44,824 nt of DNA from NCBI GenBank assembly GCA_903844825.1, contig CAIMVC010000265.1, positions 1 to 44,824 on the forward strand. The letters run 5' to 3'. The notes below the pieces were generated by a model. That model made no database searches. It was not told the DNA's origin and was given only the letters and a program-made list of their open reading frames with translations. Source of the stretch: an uncultured Burkholderiales bacterium. GTDB taxonomy: Bacteria > Pseudomonadota > Gammaproteobacteria > Burkholderiales > Burkholderiaceae_C. Position numbers and translations under genes: made by a program. Of this stretch, positions 36,317-44,824 are shown one piece after another; position 1 is the first letter of the stretch, and the number at the start of each line of letters is the position of its first letter.

Positions 36317-37435
36317 CTACAGCGTGTGCGAGCGGTCGCCTGAGTCAAATCCCATCGCCTGCCAGCCACTGTAGGGCTGATCGGCGTTGTTGGCGGCAAA
36401 GCCGATGACTTTGAACAGCTCACCCATCTCATGCTCGTGGACGAGTTTTTGCAGCAAGGCGCGTTCGGCCAGAGGCGCGTCGTCCACGCCTTCGAGCAGG
36501 CCGCAGTTGAGCAAAAACCGGCCCTGGCTGGTGTAGCCCAGCACCTGCAGGCCGGCGTCCTGCCCGGCCATCGCGATACCGGTGAAGTTCACATGCGCCG
36601 TGATGTCCTTGAGCCCCACATCCACCAGCGGGTCGGCATCGGCCTGATGAGCGCGGTGGCACATCACCGTGCCCATGTGGCGCTGGGGGTGAAAGTATTC
36701 GTGCTCGGGAAAGCCGTAGTCGATAAAAAAGGCGGCGCCCCGGGTCAGCCGATCAGCCAGGGTTCGCACAAAGCCTTCGCCCTGCAGGTGAATTTCGGTG
36801 ATGTAGTCGTGTGCGCCGGCCACCTCAACGGGCGGGCGCAGCGCGGTGGGGCGTTCGGCCAGGGCCAACGCGTCCTGGTGCAGGACCACGCCGCGTTCGC
36901 ACCACACACCCGCTACCCGCGCCAGCAGCTTGACCGGCATCGCGTCGAGCACTTCGTTGCCGACCACCACGCCTTGCATGCGCAGGGGCAACTCGCTGAC
37001 CCAGCTGACGCGCTCGCCCCAGGCCGACAGGCGCGCTTGTTGCCTGGCCCGCAGACTGCCCGACAGGTCAACGATGTGGTAGCGCTGTAGCGGCACGCCA
37101 GCCTGGTCAAGATAACGCAGCACCTGCTCGGCCAGCGCGCCTGAGCCGGCGCCAAACTCCCAGACTTGCTCGGTGCCGGTGGCCTGCAGCGCCTGCGCCA
37201 GCTGCCGGGCCAGAGCCCGACCAAAGTGTGGCGAGAGCTCGGGAGCGGTCACAAAGTCGCTGCCCGACTGCGGCATGGCGCCAAACTTGCGCAAATCGCC
37301 GCTGTAGTAGCCCCAGCCCGGGGCGTACAGCGCCAGCGCCATGAATTCGTCAAAGGGCAGCCAGCCGCCCGCTGCAGCAATGGCCTCGGCCACGGCTGGG
37401 GGGGCTTGCGTCGTTAAACTCGGGGTCTTTGTCAT
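36317..37435 (-). CDS. MidA-family (NDUFAF7-like) SAM-dependent methyltransferase
   Basis: A 372-residue protein of the DUF185/MidA family. Seen: LPFDEFMALALYAPGWGYYSGDLRKFG, GSDFVTAPELSPHFGRALARQ, the SAM-binding WEFGAGSGALAEQVL, VVGNEVLDAMPVKLL and FFIDYGFPEHEYFHPQR. Mitochondrial relatives methylate a complex I subunit arginine; bacterial members lack a proven substrate. It is divergent from the folM-like gene, with a 157-base gap between. Confidence 0.92.
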   Translation of the reverse strand: MTKTPSLTTQAPPAVAEAIAAAGGWLPFDEFMALALYAPGWGYYSGDLRKFGAMPQSGSDFVTAPELSPHFGRALARQLAQALQATGTEQVWEFGAGSGALAEQVLRYLDQAGVPLQRYHIVDLSGSLRARQQARLSAWGERVSWVSELPLRMQGVVVGNEVLDAMPVKLLARVAGVWCERGVVLHQDALALAERPTALRPPVEVAGAHDYITEIHLQGEGFVRTLADRLTRGAAFFIDYGFPEHEYFHPQRHMGTVMCHRAHQADADPLVDVGLKDITAHVNFTGIAMAGQDAGLQVLGYTSQGRFLLNCGLLEGVDDAPLAERALLQKLVHEHEMGELFKVIGFAANNADQPYSGWQAMGFDSGDRSHTL

Positions 37436-37592
37436 TGTTGGGCAAGACTATCTTGGATTTAAATCAGGCTCGGTTCAAGGAACCGAATGTTGGGGCTTGG
37501 CTGCGGCCGGCCGGTGGGCGCGCGTGTCTTTTCAAAGACGGTAGCGGCGGGCCTGCCGCTGGGGTTTTACCACGCAGATTCGAGGGGCAGAC

Positions 37593-38387
37593 ATGAAGAG
37601 CGAAAAATCGGTACTGGTCACCGGCGCCTCACAGCGCCTGGGGGCCTGCATTGCGCGTGCCTTTGCCGGTGCCGGCTGGCGCGTTTTTTGTCATTACGAC
37701 CAGTCACGAGAACTCGCCGAAGCGCTGGTTGCAGCCTTGACCCGCGAAGGGCACCAGGCCGTTGCCGTGCAGGCCAGCCTGGCCGACGAAGCCGGTTGTG
37801 CCAGCCTGATGCAGCAGGTGCGCCTGCACACGGCCCACCTGGACTGCCTGATCAACAACGCGTCGACCTTTGTGGCCGACACCGCCACCAGCTTTGACGC
37901 CACGCTGGCCACGCACCAGTTGCAGGTGAACCTGCTGGCGCCGCTGTCCCTGGCCAGCCACCTGGCCCGCGAATTGGCACCCGCGCCCGGCGCCGAGCCG
38001 GCCTGCGTGATCCACATCCTGGACCAGAAGGTCTTTAACCTGAACCCCGACTACTTCAGCTACACCATGAGCAAGCTGGCGCTCGAGCGCGCCGTCGCCT
38101 TGCAGGCCCAGGCGCTGGCGCCCTCGGTGCGCGTCGCCGGCGTGGCGCCGGGCTTGATGTACCTCAGCGGCCCCCAGGATCAGCACAATTTCGAACTTGC
38201 CAGCCGCGCCAATTTGCTGCGGCGCCCGACCGACCCACAAGACGTTGCGGACACTTGCCTTTTTTTGGCTCGCACCACCGGCATCACCGGCACCGTCATC
38301 AGCGTCGACAACGGCCAGCACCTGGTGCCGCTGCCGCGCGACATCATGTTCGTGGTCGACGACTTACTTCAAGGAAAAACGTCATGA
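37593..38387 (+). CDS. SDR-family oxidoreductase, FolM/pteridine-reductase-like
   Basis: A 264-residue short-chain dehydrogenase. The cofactor motif is TGASQRLGACIARAF, with arginine in place of the usual second glycine pattern, as in pteridine reductases and FolM. CLINNASTF is the NNAG-type motif, YTMSKLALERAVALQ carries the Tyr-x3-Lys pair, and the end has GTVISVDNGQHL. FolM-type enzymes reduce dihydromonapterin or dihydrofolate. Start ATG 37593 has GAGGGG upstream. The stop overlaps the folB start (ATGA 38384), linking it to pterin metabolism. Confidence 0.85.
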   Translation: MKSEKSVLVTGASQRLGACIARAFAGAGWRVFCHYDQSRELAEALVAALTREGHQAVAVQASLADEAGCASLMQQVRLHTAHLDCLINNASTFVADTATSFDATLATHQLQVNLLAPLSLASHLARELAPAPGAEPACVIHILDQKVFNLNPDYFSYTMSKLALERAVALQAQALAPSVRVAGVAPGLMYLSGPQDQHNFELASRANLLRRPTDPQDVADTCLFLARTTGITGTVISVDNGQHLVPLPRDIMFVVDDLLQGKTS

Positions 38388-38776
38388 AACTCGATCCGAA
38401 CGAAACGCTCAGCGCCCGATGTAGGAAGCTATTTTTGCGCAACTACGAAGTCAACATGAACATCGGCGTTCATGCCTTCGAGAAAACCGGCGAGCAGCGC
38501 GTGCTGATCAATGTCGAGCTGTACATTCCGCTGGCGATGTCAACACCCCGAGCCGACGAGCTCGACGAAGTGGTCGACTATGACTTCATTCGCAGCTCCA
38601 TCCTCGAGCGCATCCAGCAAGGCCATATTCACCTGCAGGAAACGCTCTGCGACGACGTGCTCAAGCTCATGCTGCAGCACCCCAAGGTCCAGGCGGCCCG
38701 AGTCTCCACCGCCAAGCCCGACGTGTACCCGGACTGCGAGGCCGTGGGCTGCGAAGTCTTTGGCATGAAATCGTGA
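38384..38776 (+). CDS. folB: Dihydroneopterin aldolase
   Basis: A 130-residue FolB-family protein that cleaves 7,8-dihydroneopterin to 6-hydroxymethyl-dihydropterin in folate synthesis. Seen: [19 protein letters not shown], which carries the N-terminal catalytic segment (IGVHAFE), then [38 protein letters not shown] with the conserved glutamate, and [13 protein letters not shown] C-terminal strand ([17 protein letters not shown]). Start ATG 38384 overlaps the SDR stop; a longer frame upstream shadows that gene. It shares a transcript with ttcA, 10 bases later. Confidence 0.92.
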   Translation: MKLDPNETLSARCRKLFLRNYEVNMNIGVHAFEKTGEQRVLINVELYIPLAMSTPRADELDEVVDYDFIRSSILERIQQGHIHLQETLCDDVLKLMLQHPKVQAARVSTAKPDVYPDCEAVGCEVFGMKS

Positions 38777-38786
38777 GGAGCCAGCC

Positions 38787-39755
38787 ATGAACAGTCAAGC
38801 CACTCTTGACGACACTTTTGCGGTCCCACCTGAGGCGAGCGCCGAGCCTGCCGCGTCAGGCCGGCAAACCAAAGCCGAGCGCGAAGACCACAAGCTCGAA
38901 AAGCGCCTGTGCCGGGAAGTCGGCCGCGCCATCGTCGACTTCAACATGATCGAAGAAGGCGACAAAGTCATGGTCTGCGTCTCAGGCGGCAAGGACAGCT
39001 ACGCCATGCTCGACATCTTGCTCAAGCTGCAGGCGCGAGCGCCGATTCGCTTTGAGCTGATCGCTGTCAACCTGGACCAAAAACAGCCCGGCTTTCCGGC
39101 GCACATCCTGCCGCAATACCTGACACAGCTTGGCGTTCCTTTCCGAATCGAGACGCAGGACACCTACAGTATCGTCAAGCGTGTGATACCCGAAGGCAAA
39201 ACCATGTGCTCGCTGTGTTCGCGTCTGCGGCGCGGTATCTTGTACCGCGTGGCCGAAGAACTGGGCGCCACCAAGATTGCGCTGGGCCATCACCGCGACG
39301 ACATGCTGCAGACCTTGTTCCTCAACATGTTTTTCGCGTCCAAGCTCAAGGGCATGCCGCCCAAACTGGCCAGCGACGACGGCAAGAACATCGTCATCCG
39401 GCCGCTGGCCTATGTTGCTGAAAAAGACCTGATCCGCTGGGCCGAAGTGCGCCAGTTCCCCATCATTCCCTGCACCCTGTGCGGCAGCCAGGACGGTCTG
39501 CAGCGGGTTCAGGTTGGCAACATGCTGCGCGAGTGGGAGCAAAAATTTCCGGGCCGGCTCGACAACATGTTCACTGCGCTGCAAAACGTCGTGCCCTCGC
39601 ACCTGATGGATCCGCGTCTGCACGACTTCAAGGGCATCAAAACCACCGGCCAGGCCGACCCGGAAGGCGACAAGGCCTTCGACCCCGAAGAATTTGCCAA
39701 AGCCGTCAGCGCGCCCGTGCAGTTCATGGCCCGCGCGCCAAAGGATGAGCCCTAG
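38787..39755 (+). CDS. ttcA: tRNA 2-thiocytidine biosynthesis protein TtcA
   Basis: A 322-residue enzyme that thiolates cytidine 32 of certain tRNAs. Seen: the PP-loop [19 protein letters not shown], the first pair of iron-sulfur cysteines in [32 protein letters not shown], and the third cysteine region [14 protein letters not shown]. The family also has the long C-terminal segment seen here ([17 protein letters not shown]). GAGGAG lies upstream of ATG 38787. The first ~35 residues are a poorly conserved leader. The gene is complete. Confidence 0.96.
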   Translation: MNSQATLDDTFAVPPEASAEPAASGRQTKAEREDHKLEKRLCREVGRAIVDFNMIEEGDKVMVCVSGGKDSYAMLDILLKLQARAPIRFELIAVNLDQKQPGFPAHILPQYLTQLGVPFRIETQDTYSIVKRVIPEGKTMCSLCSRLRRGILYRVAEELGATKIALGHHRDDMLQTLFLNMFFASKLKGMPPKLASDDGKNIVIRPLAYVAEKDLIRWAEVRQFPIIPCTLCGSQDGLQRVQVGNMLREWEQKFPGRLDNMFTALQNVVPSHLMDPRLHDFKGIKTTGQADPEGDKAFDPEEFAKAVSAPVQFMARAPKDEP

Positions 39756-39818
39756 GCGCCCGGGCGGCGCGAGACGGGTGATGTGACAGGACGATTTTCA
39801 AAAACACCTGAGGACGCT

Positions 39819-40475
39819 ATGGTCATGAAAAAATCCCTTCACTCCTTTCTCCACGCGCTGCTGCTCGTCATCGCCCTGGCCGGTTTGAGCCTGCTTGGCG
39901 GCTGCTCTGGCATGCGATTGGTTGACAGCGATGTACGCTCCTTCGCTGTCTGGCAGCCCTCCCCGCCCGCCCCCGGCACCGCCTACCGTTTCGAACGCCT
40001 GCCCTCGCAGCAGCAGCTCCAGCTGGGTCAGCCTTTTGGCGCCGATGAACTCTCGCAGGACCAGCTCGAAGCCGTGGCCAGCACCGTGCTGCAAAAATTC
40101 GGCCTCACCAATGATCCGGCAGCGGCCGTGCTGGACGTGCAGATCAGTGCCACCACCCTCTACTCGCCGGCTTACGCGTATGGCCCCGGCCCCTACGCTG
40201 GCTCGGGTTTTGCGCTGGGCACCGGCACGGGCGGCGGCTTTGTAGGCCTGTCGTTTCCACTGATGCGCTACGAGCCGCCGCTTTACACCCGCGAGCTGGG
40301 CGTCGTCATGCGCGACAGCCGCACGCACGCCGTGGTCTACGAAACTCGCGCCCGCCACACCGGCGTGTGGGCCGATGCACGCGGCATTTTTGGCGCCATC
40401 ATGCAAGCGGGCATGCAAGGCTTCCCCCAGCCACCGACAGGGCCGCGCCGGGTCAGGGTGGAAATTCCAAGATAA
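39819..40475 (+). CDS. DUF4136-domain lipoprotein
   Basis: A lipoprotein of about 218 residues. The signal peptide is MKKSLHSFLHALLLVIALAGLSLL and the lipobox LLGGC gives the lipidated cysteine. The mature part (SDVRSFAVW, YRFERLPSQQ, LTNDPAAAVLDVQISA, RELGVVMRDSRTHAVVYETRA) has the DUF4136 pattern. A glycine-rich stretch (GSGFALGTGTGGGF) lies in the middle. I take ATG 39819, with GAGG five bases upstream; ATG 39825 is also possible. The cellular role is unknown. It probably sits in the outer membrane. Confidence 0.82.
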   Translation: MVMKKSLHSFLHALLLVIALAGLSLLGGCSGMRLVDSDVRSFAVWQPSPPAPGTAYRFERLPSQQQLQLGQPFGADELSQDQLEAVASTVLQKFGLTNDPAAAVLDVQISATTLYSPAYAYGPGPYAGSGFALGTGTGGGFVGLSFPLMRYEPPLYTRELGVVMRDSRTHAVVYETRARHTGVWADARGIFGAIMQAGMQGFPQPPTGPRRVRVEIPR

Positions 40476-40488
40476 GCCAAGGTCCGCA

Positions 40489-41175
40489 TTGAAAGCACCC
40501 ACTCGCATCATCGCCATCCGCCACGGTGAAACCGCCTGGAACGTGGACACCCGCATTCAAGGTCAGCTCGACATCCCGCTGAACGACACCGGCCATGGAC
40601 AGGCCAGGCGCATGGGTCGGGCTCTGGCCGACGAAGGCATTGACGCCATCTATGCCAGCGACCTGTCGCGCGCCTTCGAGACGGCCCGCTACCTCGGCCT
40701 CAGCACTGGCGTGGAGGTCGTCGCCGAGCCCGGCCTGCGCGAGCGTGCATTCGGCGAATTTCAAGGGCGTACTTTTTTAGAAGTTGAAAGTGAACTGCCC
40801 GAACAGGCCAGGCGCTGGCGCCAGCGCGACCCGCACTTTTCACCCGCCGGTGGCGAATCCCTGCTGCAACTCAGGGCCCGCGTGGTCGGCACCGCCGAGC
40901 GCCTGGCCGCCCGCCACCCCGGTGAGCTGATCGCCCTGGTCGGTCATGGTGGCGTGATGGACGTGCTTTACCGAGCCGCCACCCGGCTCGAGGTCGATGC
41001 TCCCCGCACCTGGGCGCTGGGCAACACTGCCATCAACCGCCTGCTCTGGTCGCCCGAAGGCTTCGCGCTGGTAGGCTGGGGCGACACCCGGCACCTGAGC
41101 GACGATGCACTGGACGAATCCACCATCGATCTGCTGACCGGCAGTCCTGGTGCCTTCCGCGCCGGACTTGGCTAG
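40489..41175 (+). CDS. Histidine phosphatase (phosphoglycerate mutase-like)
   Basis: A 228-residue branch-1 histidine phosphatase. The phospho-accepting RHGETAWN motif is near residue 10, GRALADEGIDAIYASDLSRAFETA follows, ERAFGEFQGR gives the acid region, and VGHGGVMDVLYRAA carries the second histidine. No ATG or GTG lies close to the domain start. TTG 40489 with AAGG six bases upstream is the best start; longer frames overlap the lipoprotein gene. The substrate is unknown; it could act as a phosphoglycerate mutase (GpmB-like) or a general phosphatase. Confidence 0.88.
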   Translation: MKAPTRIIAIRHGETAWNVDTRIQGQLDIPLNDTGHGQARRMGRALADEGIDAIYASDLSRAFETARYLGLSTGVEVVAEPGLRERAFGEFQGRTFLEVESELPEQARRWRQRDPHFSPAGGESLLQLRARVVGTAERLAARHPGELIALVGHGGVMDVLYRAATRLEVDAPRTWALGNTAINRLLWSPEGFALVGWGDTRHLSDDALDESTIDLLTGSPGAFRAGLG

Positions 41176-41333
41176 GGGCGCAGTCCCGGCGCAAGGGAAA
41201 TTCCCCTGCCCGGCAAGAGGCACCATCCCAGCGTTCCCCTGTCGGGTTGAAGCTGGCGCAGGATAGTTGACGCCGCTGCCGCGCCCACATAATCGGGCTG
41301 GCGCACTGAACCCACAGCGAACAGGAACACAGC

Positions 41334-42302
41334 ATGGCAACCAGTCTTGACGGTCAACTCGTGGTGGCGATCTCTTCCCGGGCCTTGTTCGACTTTGAGG
41401 AGGAAAACCGGGTGTTTGAAGCAGGTCTGGCGCAAGGCGCGCAGCCCGGCGCCAAGCCTGATGCGGCTTACATGCAGTTACAGCTGGACCGGCTCGATGT
41501 GCCTGCCAGGCCGGGCGTGGCTTTTTCGCTGGTCAAGAAACTGCTAGCCTTTAACCAGGTGCCCGAGAGCCTGGACGAGACTGTAGCCGCAAGCAAGCCC
41601 GCGCAACGGGTCGAGGTGGTGATCTTGTCGCGCAACGACCCGGTCTCGGGCATGCGGGTGTTTCGCTCGGCGCAGCACTATGGCCTGAAGATTGAGCGCG
41701 GCACATTCAACCGCGGCGAGGCGCCCTGGCGCTACCTCAAGCCGCTCAACGCCAATTTGTTTTTGTCCACGCACCTCAGCGATGTGCGTGCGGCCTTGCA
41801 GGCCGGTGTGCCGGCGGCGCAGGTGTATCCGCAGTCTGCGCACGCCAGCCAGGAGCATCCGCATGAAGTGCGTATTGCTTTCGACGGCGATGCGGTGCTG
41901 TTTTCAGACGAGGCCGAGCGCGTCTTCCAGGCCCAGGGGCTGAGCGCCTTTCAGCAGCACGAACGCGACAAGGCCGCGCAGCCGCTGCTGGCCGGCCCGT
42001 TCAAGCCGCTGCTTGAGGCGCTGCACCGCCTGCAGCAGGTCGGCACTTCGCGCATGCGCATCCGCACGGCGTTGGTGACTGCCCGCAGCGCACCGGCGCA
42101 CGAGCGCGCCATCCGTACCCTGATGAACTGGAACATCGAAGTCGATGAAGCCATGTTTTTGGGCGGCCTGGCCAAGGGCGAGTTTTTGCGCGAATTCGAG
42201 CCGGACTTCTTCTTTGACGACCAGACCGGTCACGTCCATTCGGCGGCCGCGAATGTGCCGTCAGGACATGTCGCGAGCGGCGTGTCCAATTCGCCGGATT
42301 GA
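41334..42302 (+). CDS. 5'-nucleotidase (NT5C1-like family)
   Basis: A 322-residue protein of the 5'-nucleotidase PF06189 family (cytosolic 5'-nucleotidase 1 relatives). Seen: LVVAISSRALFDFEEENRVFE with the N-terminal motif, VEVVILSRNDPVSGMRVF, YLKPLNANLFLSTHLSDVRAAL, RIAFDGDAVLFSDEAERVF, and LMNWNIEVDEAMFLGGLAKGEFL. The aspartate-rich DGDAV and SRND segments are the likely metal/phosphate sites. It would convert nucleoside monophosphates to nucleosides. AGGAACA precedes ATG 41334. No partner gene is evident. Confidence 0.88.
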   Translation: MATSLDGQLVVAISSRALFDFEEENRVFEAGLAQGAQPGAKPDAAYMQLQLDRLDVPARPGVAFSLVKKLLAFNQVPESLDETVAASKPAQRVEVVILSRNDPVSGMRVFRSAQHYGLKIERGTFNRGEAPWRYLKPLNANLFLSTHLSDVRAALQAGVPAAQVYPQSAHASQEHPHEVRIAFDGDAVLFSDEAERVFQAQGLSAFQQHERDKAAQPLLAGPFKPLLEALHRLQQVGTSRMRIRTALVTARSAPAHERAIRTLMNWNIEVDEAMFLGGLAKGEFLREFEPDFFFDDQTGHVHSAAANVPSGHVASGVSNSPD

Positions 42303-42326
42303 CGATGCATTCAGCCTAAATCCGGC
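42293..42326 (+). terminator. Inverted repeat spanning the 5'-nucleotidase stop
   Basis: GCCGGATT (42293-42300) is complementary to AATCCGGC (42319-42326) with an 18-base loop; the TGA stop lies at the edge of the stem. No T-run follows, so it may be a processing or pausing structure rather than a terminator. Confidence 0.35.
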
Positions 42327-42620
42327 AGTTGGCCGCTAGCACCCGCATGAAACGTCAAATGAATCAAAGCGTTGCCCACAGGGCGCACCTCACCACCTGT
42401 GTGAGAGTTTGGAGCCGCCGCTTCAGGCCGCTGGCGTTATTGCTCTCGCCAGCCGGACGGAGGGCCCGGCCGGCGCTCGCCCCTGGCCAGTAACCCGAAT
42501 CGACAGGCCCTCGGCCGCACCCAACTGCCGGACGAAGGTTCAAGACGCGCGACCTGTCTGTTCCCGCCCGGCCCAGCCGGTCCCAGCGGGGATAGAAAGA
42601 CAAAAAAGGCAATTCACCGA

Positions 42621-42648
42621 TTGACAGGTTCATTTTTAACTGCAGAAT
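42621..42648 (+). promoter_or_regulatory. Promoter of the TetR/acyl-CoA dehydrogenase unit
   Basis: A perfect -35 TTGACA (42621-42626) is followed after 16 bases by CAGAAT (42643-42648), which agrees with the -10 consensus at four of six positions. The operator lies just downstream at the expected transcription start. Confidence 0.65.
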
Positions 42649-42649
42649 A

Positions 42650-42661
42650 GCACGATCGTTC
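42650..42661 (+). promoter_or_regulatory. Candidate TetR operator at the TetR gene promoter
   Basis: GCACGATCGTTC has the perfect palindrome ACGATCGT (42652-42659) at its centre. It begins two bases after the -10, so a bound repressor would block initiation, suggesting autoregulation. A near-identical site stands before the lipase gene (12684-12695). Confidence 0.6.
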
Positions 42662-42680
42662 TTTTTGCTCATCTGAATCT

Positions 42681-43370
42681 ATGTCCACCGTCAAACATGT
42701 GCCCATTTCTCCAGCCGGCGCCGCGCTAGCACCCGAGTCCGTGGCAGCAGGCACCGGCGCGCCAGGGCGGGTGCAGCACAAAGGCCAGCAGACCAAATTG
42801 GCGATCATTGACGCGGCGCTCGGGCTGGCCACGCAAATCGGACTGGAGGGCTTGAGCATTGGCGCCGTTGCCGAGATCATGAAGATGAGCAAGTCCGGTG
42901 TTTTTTCGCACTTTGGCTCACGCGAAGAGCTCCAGATTTCGGTGGTGCGCGAGTACTTCCGACGGTTTGAGGAAGATGTTTTTTTTCCCGCCATGTCCGC
43001 GCCCAAAGGACTGCCTCGGGTACAAGCCCTGTTTGCCAACTGGATGAAGCAGGTGGCGGTCGAGTTGCAGTCGGGCTGCATTTTCATCAGCGGCGCGGTG
43101 GACTATGACGACCGCCCCGGCCCGGTCAGGGACGCGCTGGTGTCGTCGGTGCAGACCTGGCTGGACGCCTTTTGCCGAGCGGTGGTGCTGGCGCGTGAGC
43201 TGGGCCATCTGGATGCGGGTGCCGATGAGCGGCAAATCGCCTTTGAGACGCACGCCCTGATTCTGGGCTTGCACTACGAACACCGTTTTTTAAAGTCACC
43301 CGGCTCCGTCGAGCGCGCCCTGGCTGCGTTCAACGCTATCTTGCAGCGCCACGGCCAGCCCGGCGCTTGA
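42681..43370 (+). CDS. TetR-family regulator, probably of fatty acid degradation
   Basis: A 229-residue TetR-type regulator. After a flexible 34-residue leader comes the helix-turn-helix region (KLAIIDAALGLATQIGLEGLSI, AEIMKMSKSGVFSHFGSREEL). The C-terminal domain (about 85-225) has CIFISGAVDYDDRPGPVRD, resembling the TetR_C domain of regulators next to acyl-CoA dehydrogenases in Burkholderiales. The gene stands directly upstream of an acyl-CoA dehydrogenase. By analogy with the FadP-type regulators of this order it may be a repressor released by acyl-CoA. The starting codon 42681 lies shortly after the operator, so the 5' leader is short. Confidence 0.9.
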   Translation: MSTVKHVPISPAGAALAPESVAAGTGAPGRVQHKGQQTKLAIIDAALGLATQIGLEGLSIGAVAEIMKMSKSGVFSHFGSREELQISVVREYFRRFEEDVFFPAMSAPKGLPRVQALFANWMKQVAVELQSGCIFISGAVDYDDRPGPVRDALVSSVQTWLDAFCRAVVLARELGHLDAGADERQIAFETHALILGLHYEHRFLKSPGSVERALAAFNAILQRHGQPGA

Positions 43371-43390
43371 CGCCGCCCTTCTTGTTTTTT
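43361..43390 (+). terminator. Hairpin with T-run between TetR and acyl-CoA dehydrogenase genes
   Basis: CGGCG-CTTGA-CGCCG forms a 5-bp stem whose loop contains the TetR stop codon, followed by CCCTTCTTGTTTTTT. It could be a weak terminator or attenuator that lowers read-through into the dehydrogenase gene. Confidence 0.45.
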
Positions 43391-43430
43391 CACTTTATCA
43401 CCCGTTCACTCTGAATCCCAAAGGAAGACC

Positions 43431-44824
43431 ATGCCCCACTACACCCCGCCCCTGCGCGACATGCAGTTCCTGATGCACGAAGTGCTCAAGGTCAGCGACG
43501 ACTTCAAGGCCATGCCGCGCCATGCCGAGGTCGACGCTGACACCATCAACGCCGTTCTCGAGGAAGCTGGCAAGTTTGCCGCCGAGGTGGCTTTCCCGCT
43601 GAACATCAGCGGCGACGAGGAGGGCTGCCACCTCGACCCGAGCACGCACGCAGTCAGCACGCCCAAGGGCTTCAAGCAGGCCTACGAAAAGTACGTCGAA
43701 GGTGGCTGGGCCGCACTGTCCTGCGACCCGGCCTACGGCGGCCAGGGCTTGCCCTTTGTGGTCAACCAGTGCCTGTATGAAATGCTCAATTCGGCCAACC
43801 AGGCCTGGACCATGTACCCGGGCCTGTCGCACGGCGCTTACGAGGCGCTGCATGCGCATGGCACCGAAGCGCAAAAAACGCTGTACCTGCCCAAGCTCAC
43901 CAGCGGCGAATGGACCGGCACCATGTGCCTGACCGAGCCGCATTGCGGCACCGACCTGGGCCTGCTGCGCACCAAAGCCGAACCACGCGGCGACGGCACT
44001 TATGCCCTAACGGGCAACAAGATTTTCATCAGCGCCGGTGAGCACGACATGGCGCCCAACATCGTGCATCTGGTGCTGGCCCGCTTGCCCGACGCACCTC
44101 AGGGCAGCAAAGGCATCAGCCTGTTTGCGGTGCCCAAATTCAACGTCAACGCCGACGCCAGCCTGGGCGCGCGCAACGGCATTTACTGCGGTGGCCTGGA
44201 GCACAAAATGGGCATCCATGGCAACGCGACTTGCCAGATGGTGCTCGACGGCGCCGTCGGCACGCTGGTCGGGGCGCCCAACAAGGGCCTGGCCGCCATG
44301 TTTGTGATGATGAACGCCGCCCGCCTGGGCGTAGGCAACCAGTCGCTGGGCCTGACCGAGGTGGCCTTTCAAAATGCACTGGCCTATGCCAAGGACCGCA
44401 TCCAGATGCGCTCGCTCACGGGCGTGAAGTCCAAGGAGCAGCCGGCCGACCCGATCATCGTTCACCCCGACGTGCGCAAGATGCTGCTGACGGCCAAAGC
44501 CTACGCCGAAGGTGGCCGCGCCCTGGCCATGTTTTGCACGGTACTGCTCGACAAGGAACTGCACCACCCCGACGAGAAGGTGCGCCGGGAATCGGCCGAG
44601 CTGGTGGCCCTGCTGACCCCTATCGTCAAGGCTTTTCTCACTGACAACGGCCACATTGCGACCAACGCCTGCATGCAGGTATTCGGCGGTCACGGCTTCA
44701 TCAAGGAGTGGGGCATGGAGCAGTTCGTGCGCGACAACCGCATCAACATGATTTATGAAGGCACCAACACGATCCAGTCCTTGGACCTGCTGGGCCGCAA
44801 GGTGCTGTCCAACAATGGCGCCAC
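43431..44824 (+). CDS. Acyl-CoA dehydrogenase (3' end outside window)
   Basis: The first 464 residues of an acyl-CoA dehydrogenase of the ~595-residue class, cut by the window end. Seen: PPLRDMQFLMHEVL at the start, PAYGGQGLP, the FAD/substrate signature CLTEPHCGTDLG, ALTGNKIFISAGEHD, EHKMGIHGNATCQM, and the C-terminal signature QVFGGHGFIKEWGMEQFVRD followed by INMIYEGTNTIQSLDLLGRK, which carries the catalytic-base glutamate. It makes trans-2-enoyl-CoA from acyl-CoA in beta-oxidation. GGAAG precedes ATG 43431 by six bases. Enzymes of this class in Burkholderiales are usually followed by fadB/fadA-type genes, which may lie beyond the edge. Confidence 0.95.
   Translation, partial: MPHYTPPLRDMQFLMHEVLKVSDDFKAMPRHAEVDADTINAVLEEAGKFAAEVAFPLNISGDEEGCHLDPSTHAVSTPKGFKQAYEKYVEGGWAALSCDPAYGGQGLPFVVNQCLYEMLNSANQAWTMYPGLSHGAYEALHAHGTEAQKTLYLPKLTSGEWTGTMCLTEPHCGTDLGLLRTKAEPRGDGTYALTGNKIFISAGEHDMAPNIVHLVLARLPDAPQGSKGISLFAVPKFNVNADASLGARNGIYCGGLEHKMGIHGNATCQMVLDGAVGTLVGAPNKGLAAMFVMMNAARLGVGNQSLGLTEVAFQNALAYAKDRIQMRSLTGVKSKEQPADPIIVHPDVRKMLLTAKAYAEGGRALAMFCTVLLDKELHHPDEKVRRESAELVALLTPIVKAFLTDNGHIATNACMQVFGGHGFIKEWGMEQFVRDNRINMIYEGTNTIQSLDLLGRKVLSNNGA

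Larger units (their letters stand above)
42303..42680. other. 378-base gap before the TetR gene
   Basis: Besides the stop-codon hairpin at its left end and the promoter/operator at 42621-42661, the middle ~270 bases are GC-rich. I see no gene, RNA or repeat in them. Confidence 0.5.

Noticed and set aside
41198-41215. Short palindrome GGGAAATTCCC after the histidine phosphatase gene, as a terminator
   Set aside because: The stem is too short, with almost no loop and no T-run.

Overview
The window reads as chromosomal DNA of a betaproteobacterium, most likely order Burkholderiales, family Comamonadaceae (Polaromonas/Rhodoferax/Variovorax-like). This is inferred from the GC-rich coding style, the neighbours midA / folM-like SDR / folB / ttcA / DUF4136 lipoprotein, a PuuD-type membrane urate hydroxylase beside a purine permease, and a gcl-hyi-glxR-ttuD-pyk gene order. 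No rRNA, tRNA, CRISPR array, IS element or phage gene was recognised.

Region 1 (1-10655, all +) is a tightly packed acyl-CoA catabolic operon. It holds an enoyl-CoA hydratase cut by the window edge, an AtuA-family protein, a TetR regulator, a biotin-dependent acyl-CoA carboxylase whose alpha subunit is divided over two genes, its carboxyltransferase, an acyl-CoA ligase, a nitronate-monooxygenase-fold flavoprotein, an HCCA-isomerase/DsbA-fold protein and a second enoyl-CoA hydratase. It resembles the acyclic terpene (Atu) logic but the gene set differs, so the substrate is unknown.

Region 2 (10864-15053) has a lipase-like lipoprotein (-) and a divergent OmpR/TctE-type two-component pair (+). 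The lipase promoter carries a 12-bp inverted repeat almost identical, and identically placed, to one in front of the TetR/acyl-CoA dehydrogenase pair at the far end of the window.

Region 3 (15338-27224) links purine breakdown to central metabolism. It runs from urate hydroxylase PuuD and an NCS2 purine permease to a LysR regulator divergent from gcl-hyi-glxR-ttuD-pyk-eno, then a tautomerase and an NTF2-like protein. As designed, the route is urate > (allantoin, enzymes outside the window) > glyoxylate > tartronate semialdehyde > glycerate > 2-phosphoglycerate > PEP > pyruvate. Several parts are broken: glxR has a one-base frameshift, the glycerate kinase gene has lost about two thirds of its length in two in-frame deletions, and the gap before the LysR gene holds remnants of a class II aldolase and a 4-oxalocrotonate tautomerase.

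Region 4 (27453-35928) has a GtsABCD-like glucose ABC transporter (-) divergent from otsB-GH15-otsA (+), that is sugar import beside trehalose synthesis. Region 5 (36084-42302) is housekeeping: DUF2905 protein and MidA (-), then folM-like SDR, folB, ttcA, a DUF4136 lipoprotein, a histidine phosphatase and a 5'-nucleotidase (+). Region 6 (42303-44824) is a fatty-acid-type TetR regulator with its own promoter and operator, followed by an acyl-CoA dehydrogenase that runs off the window.
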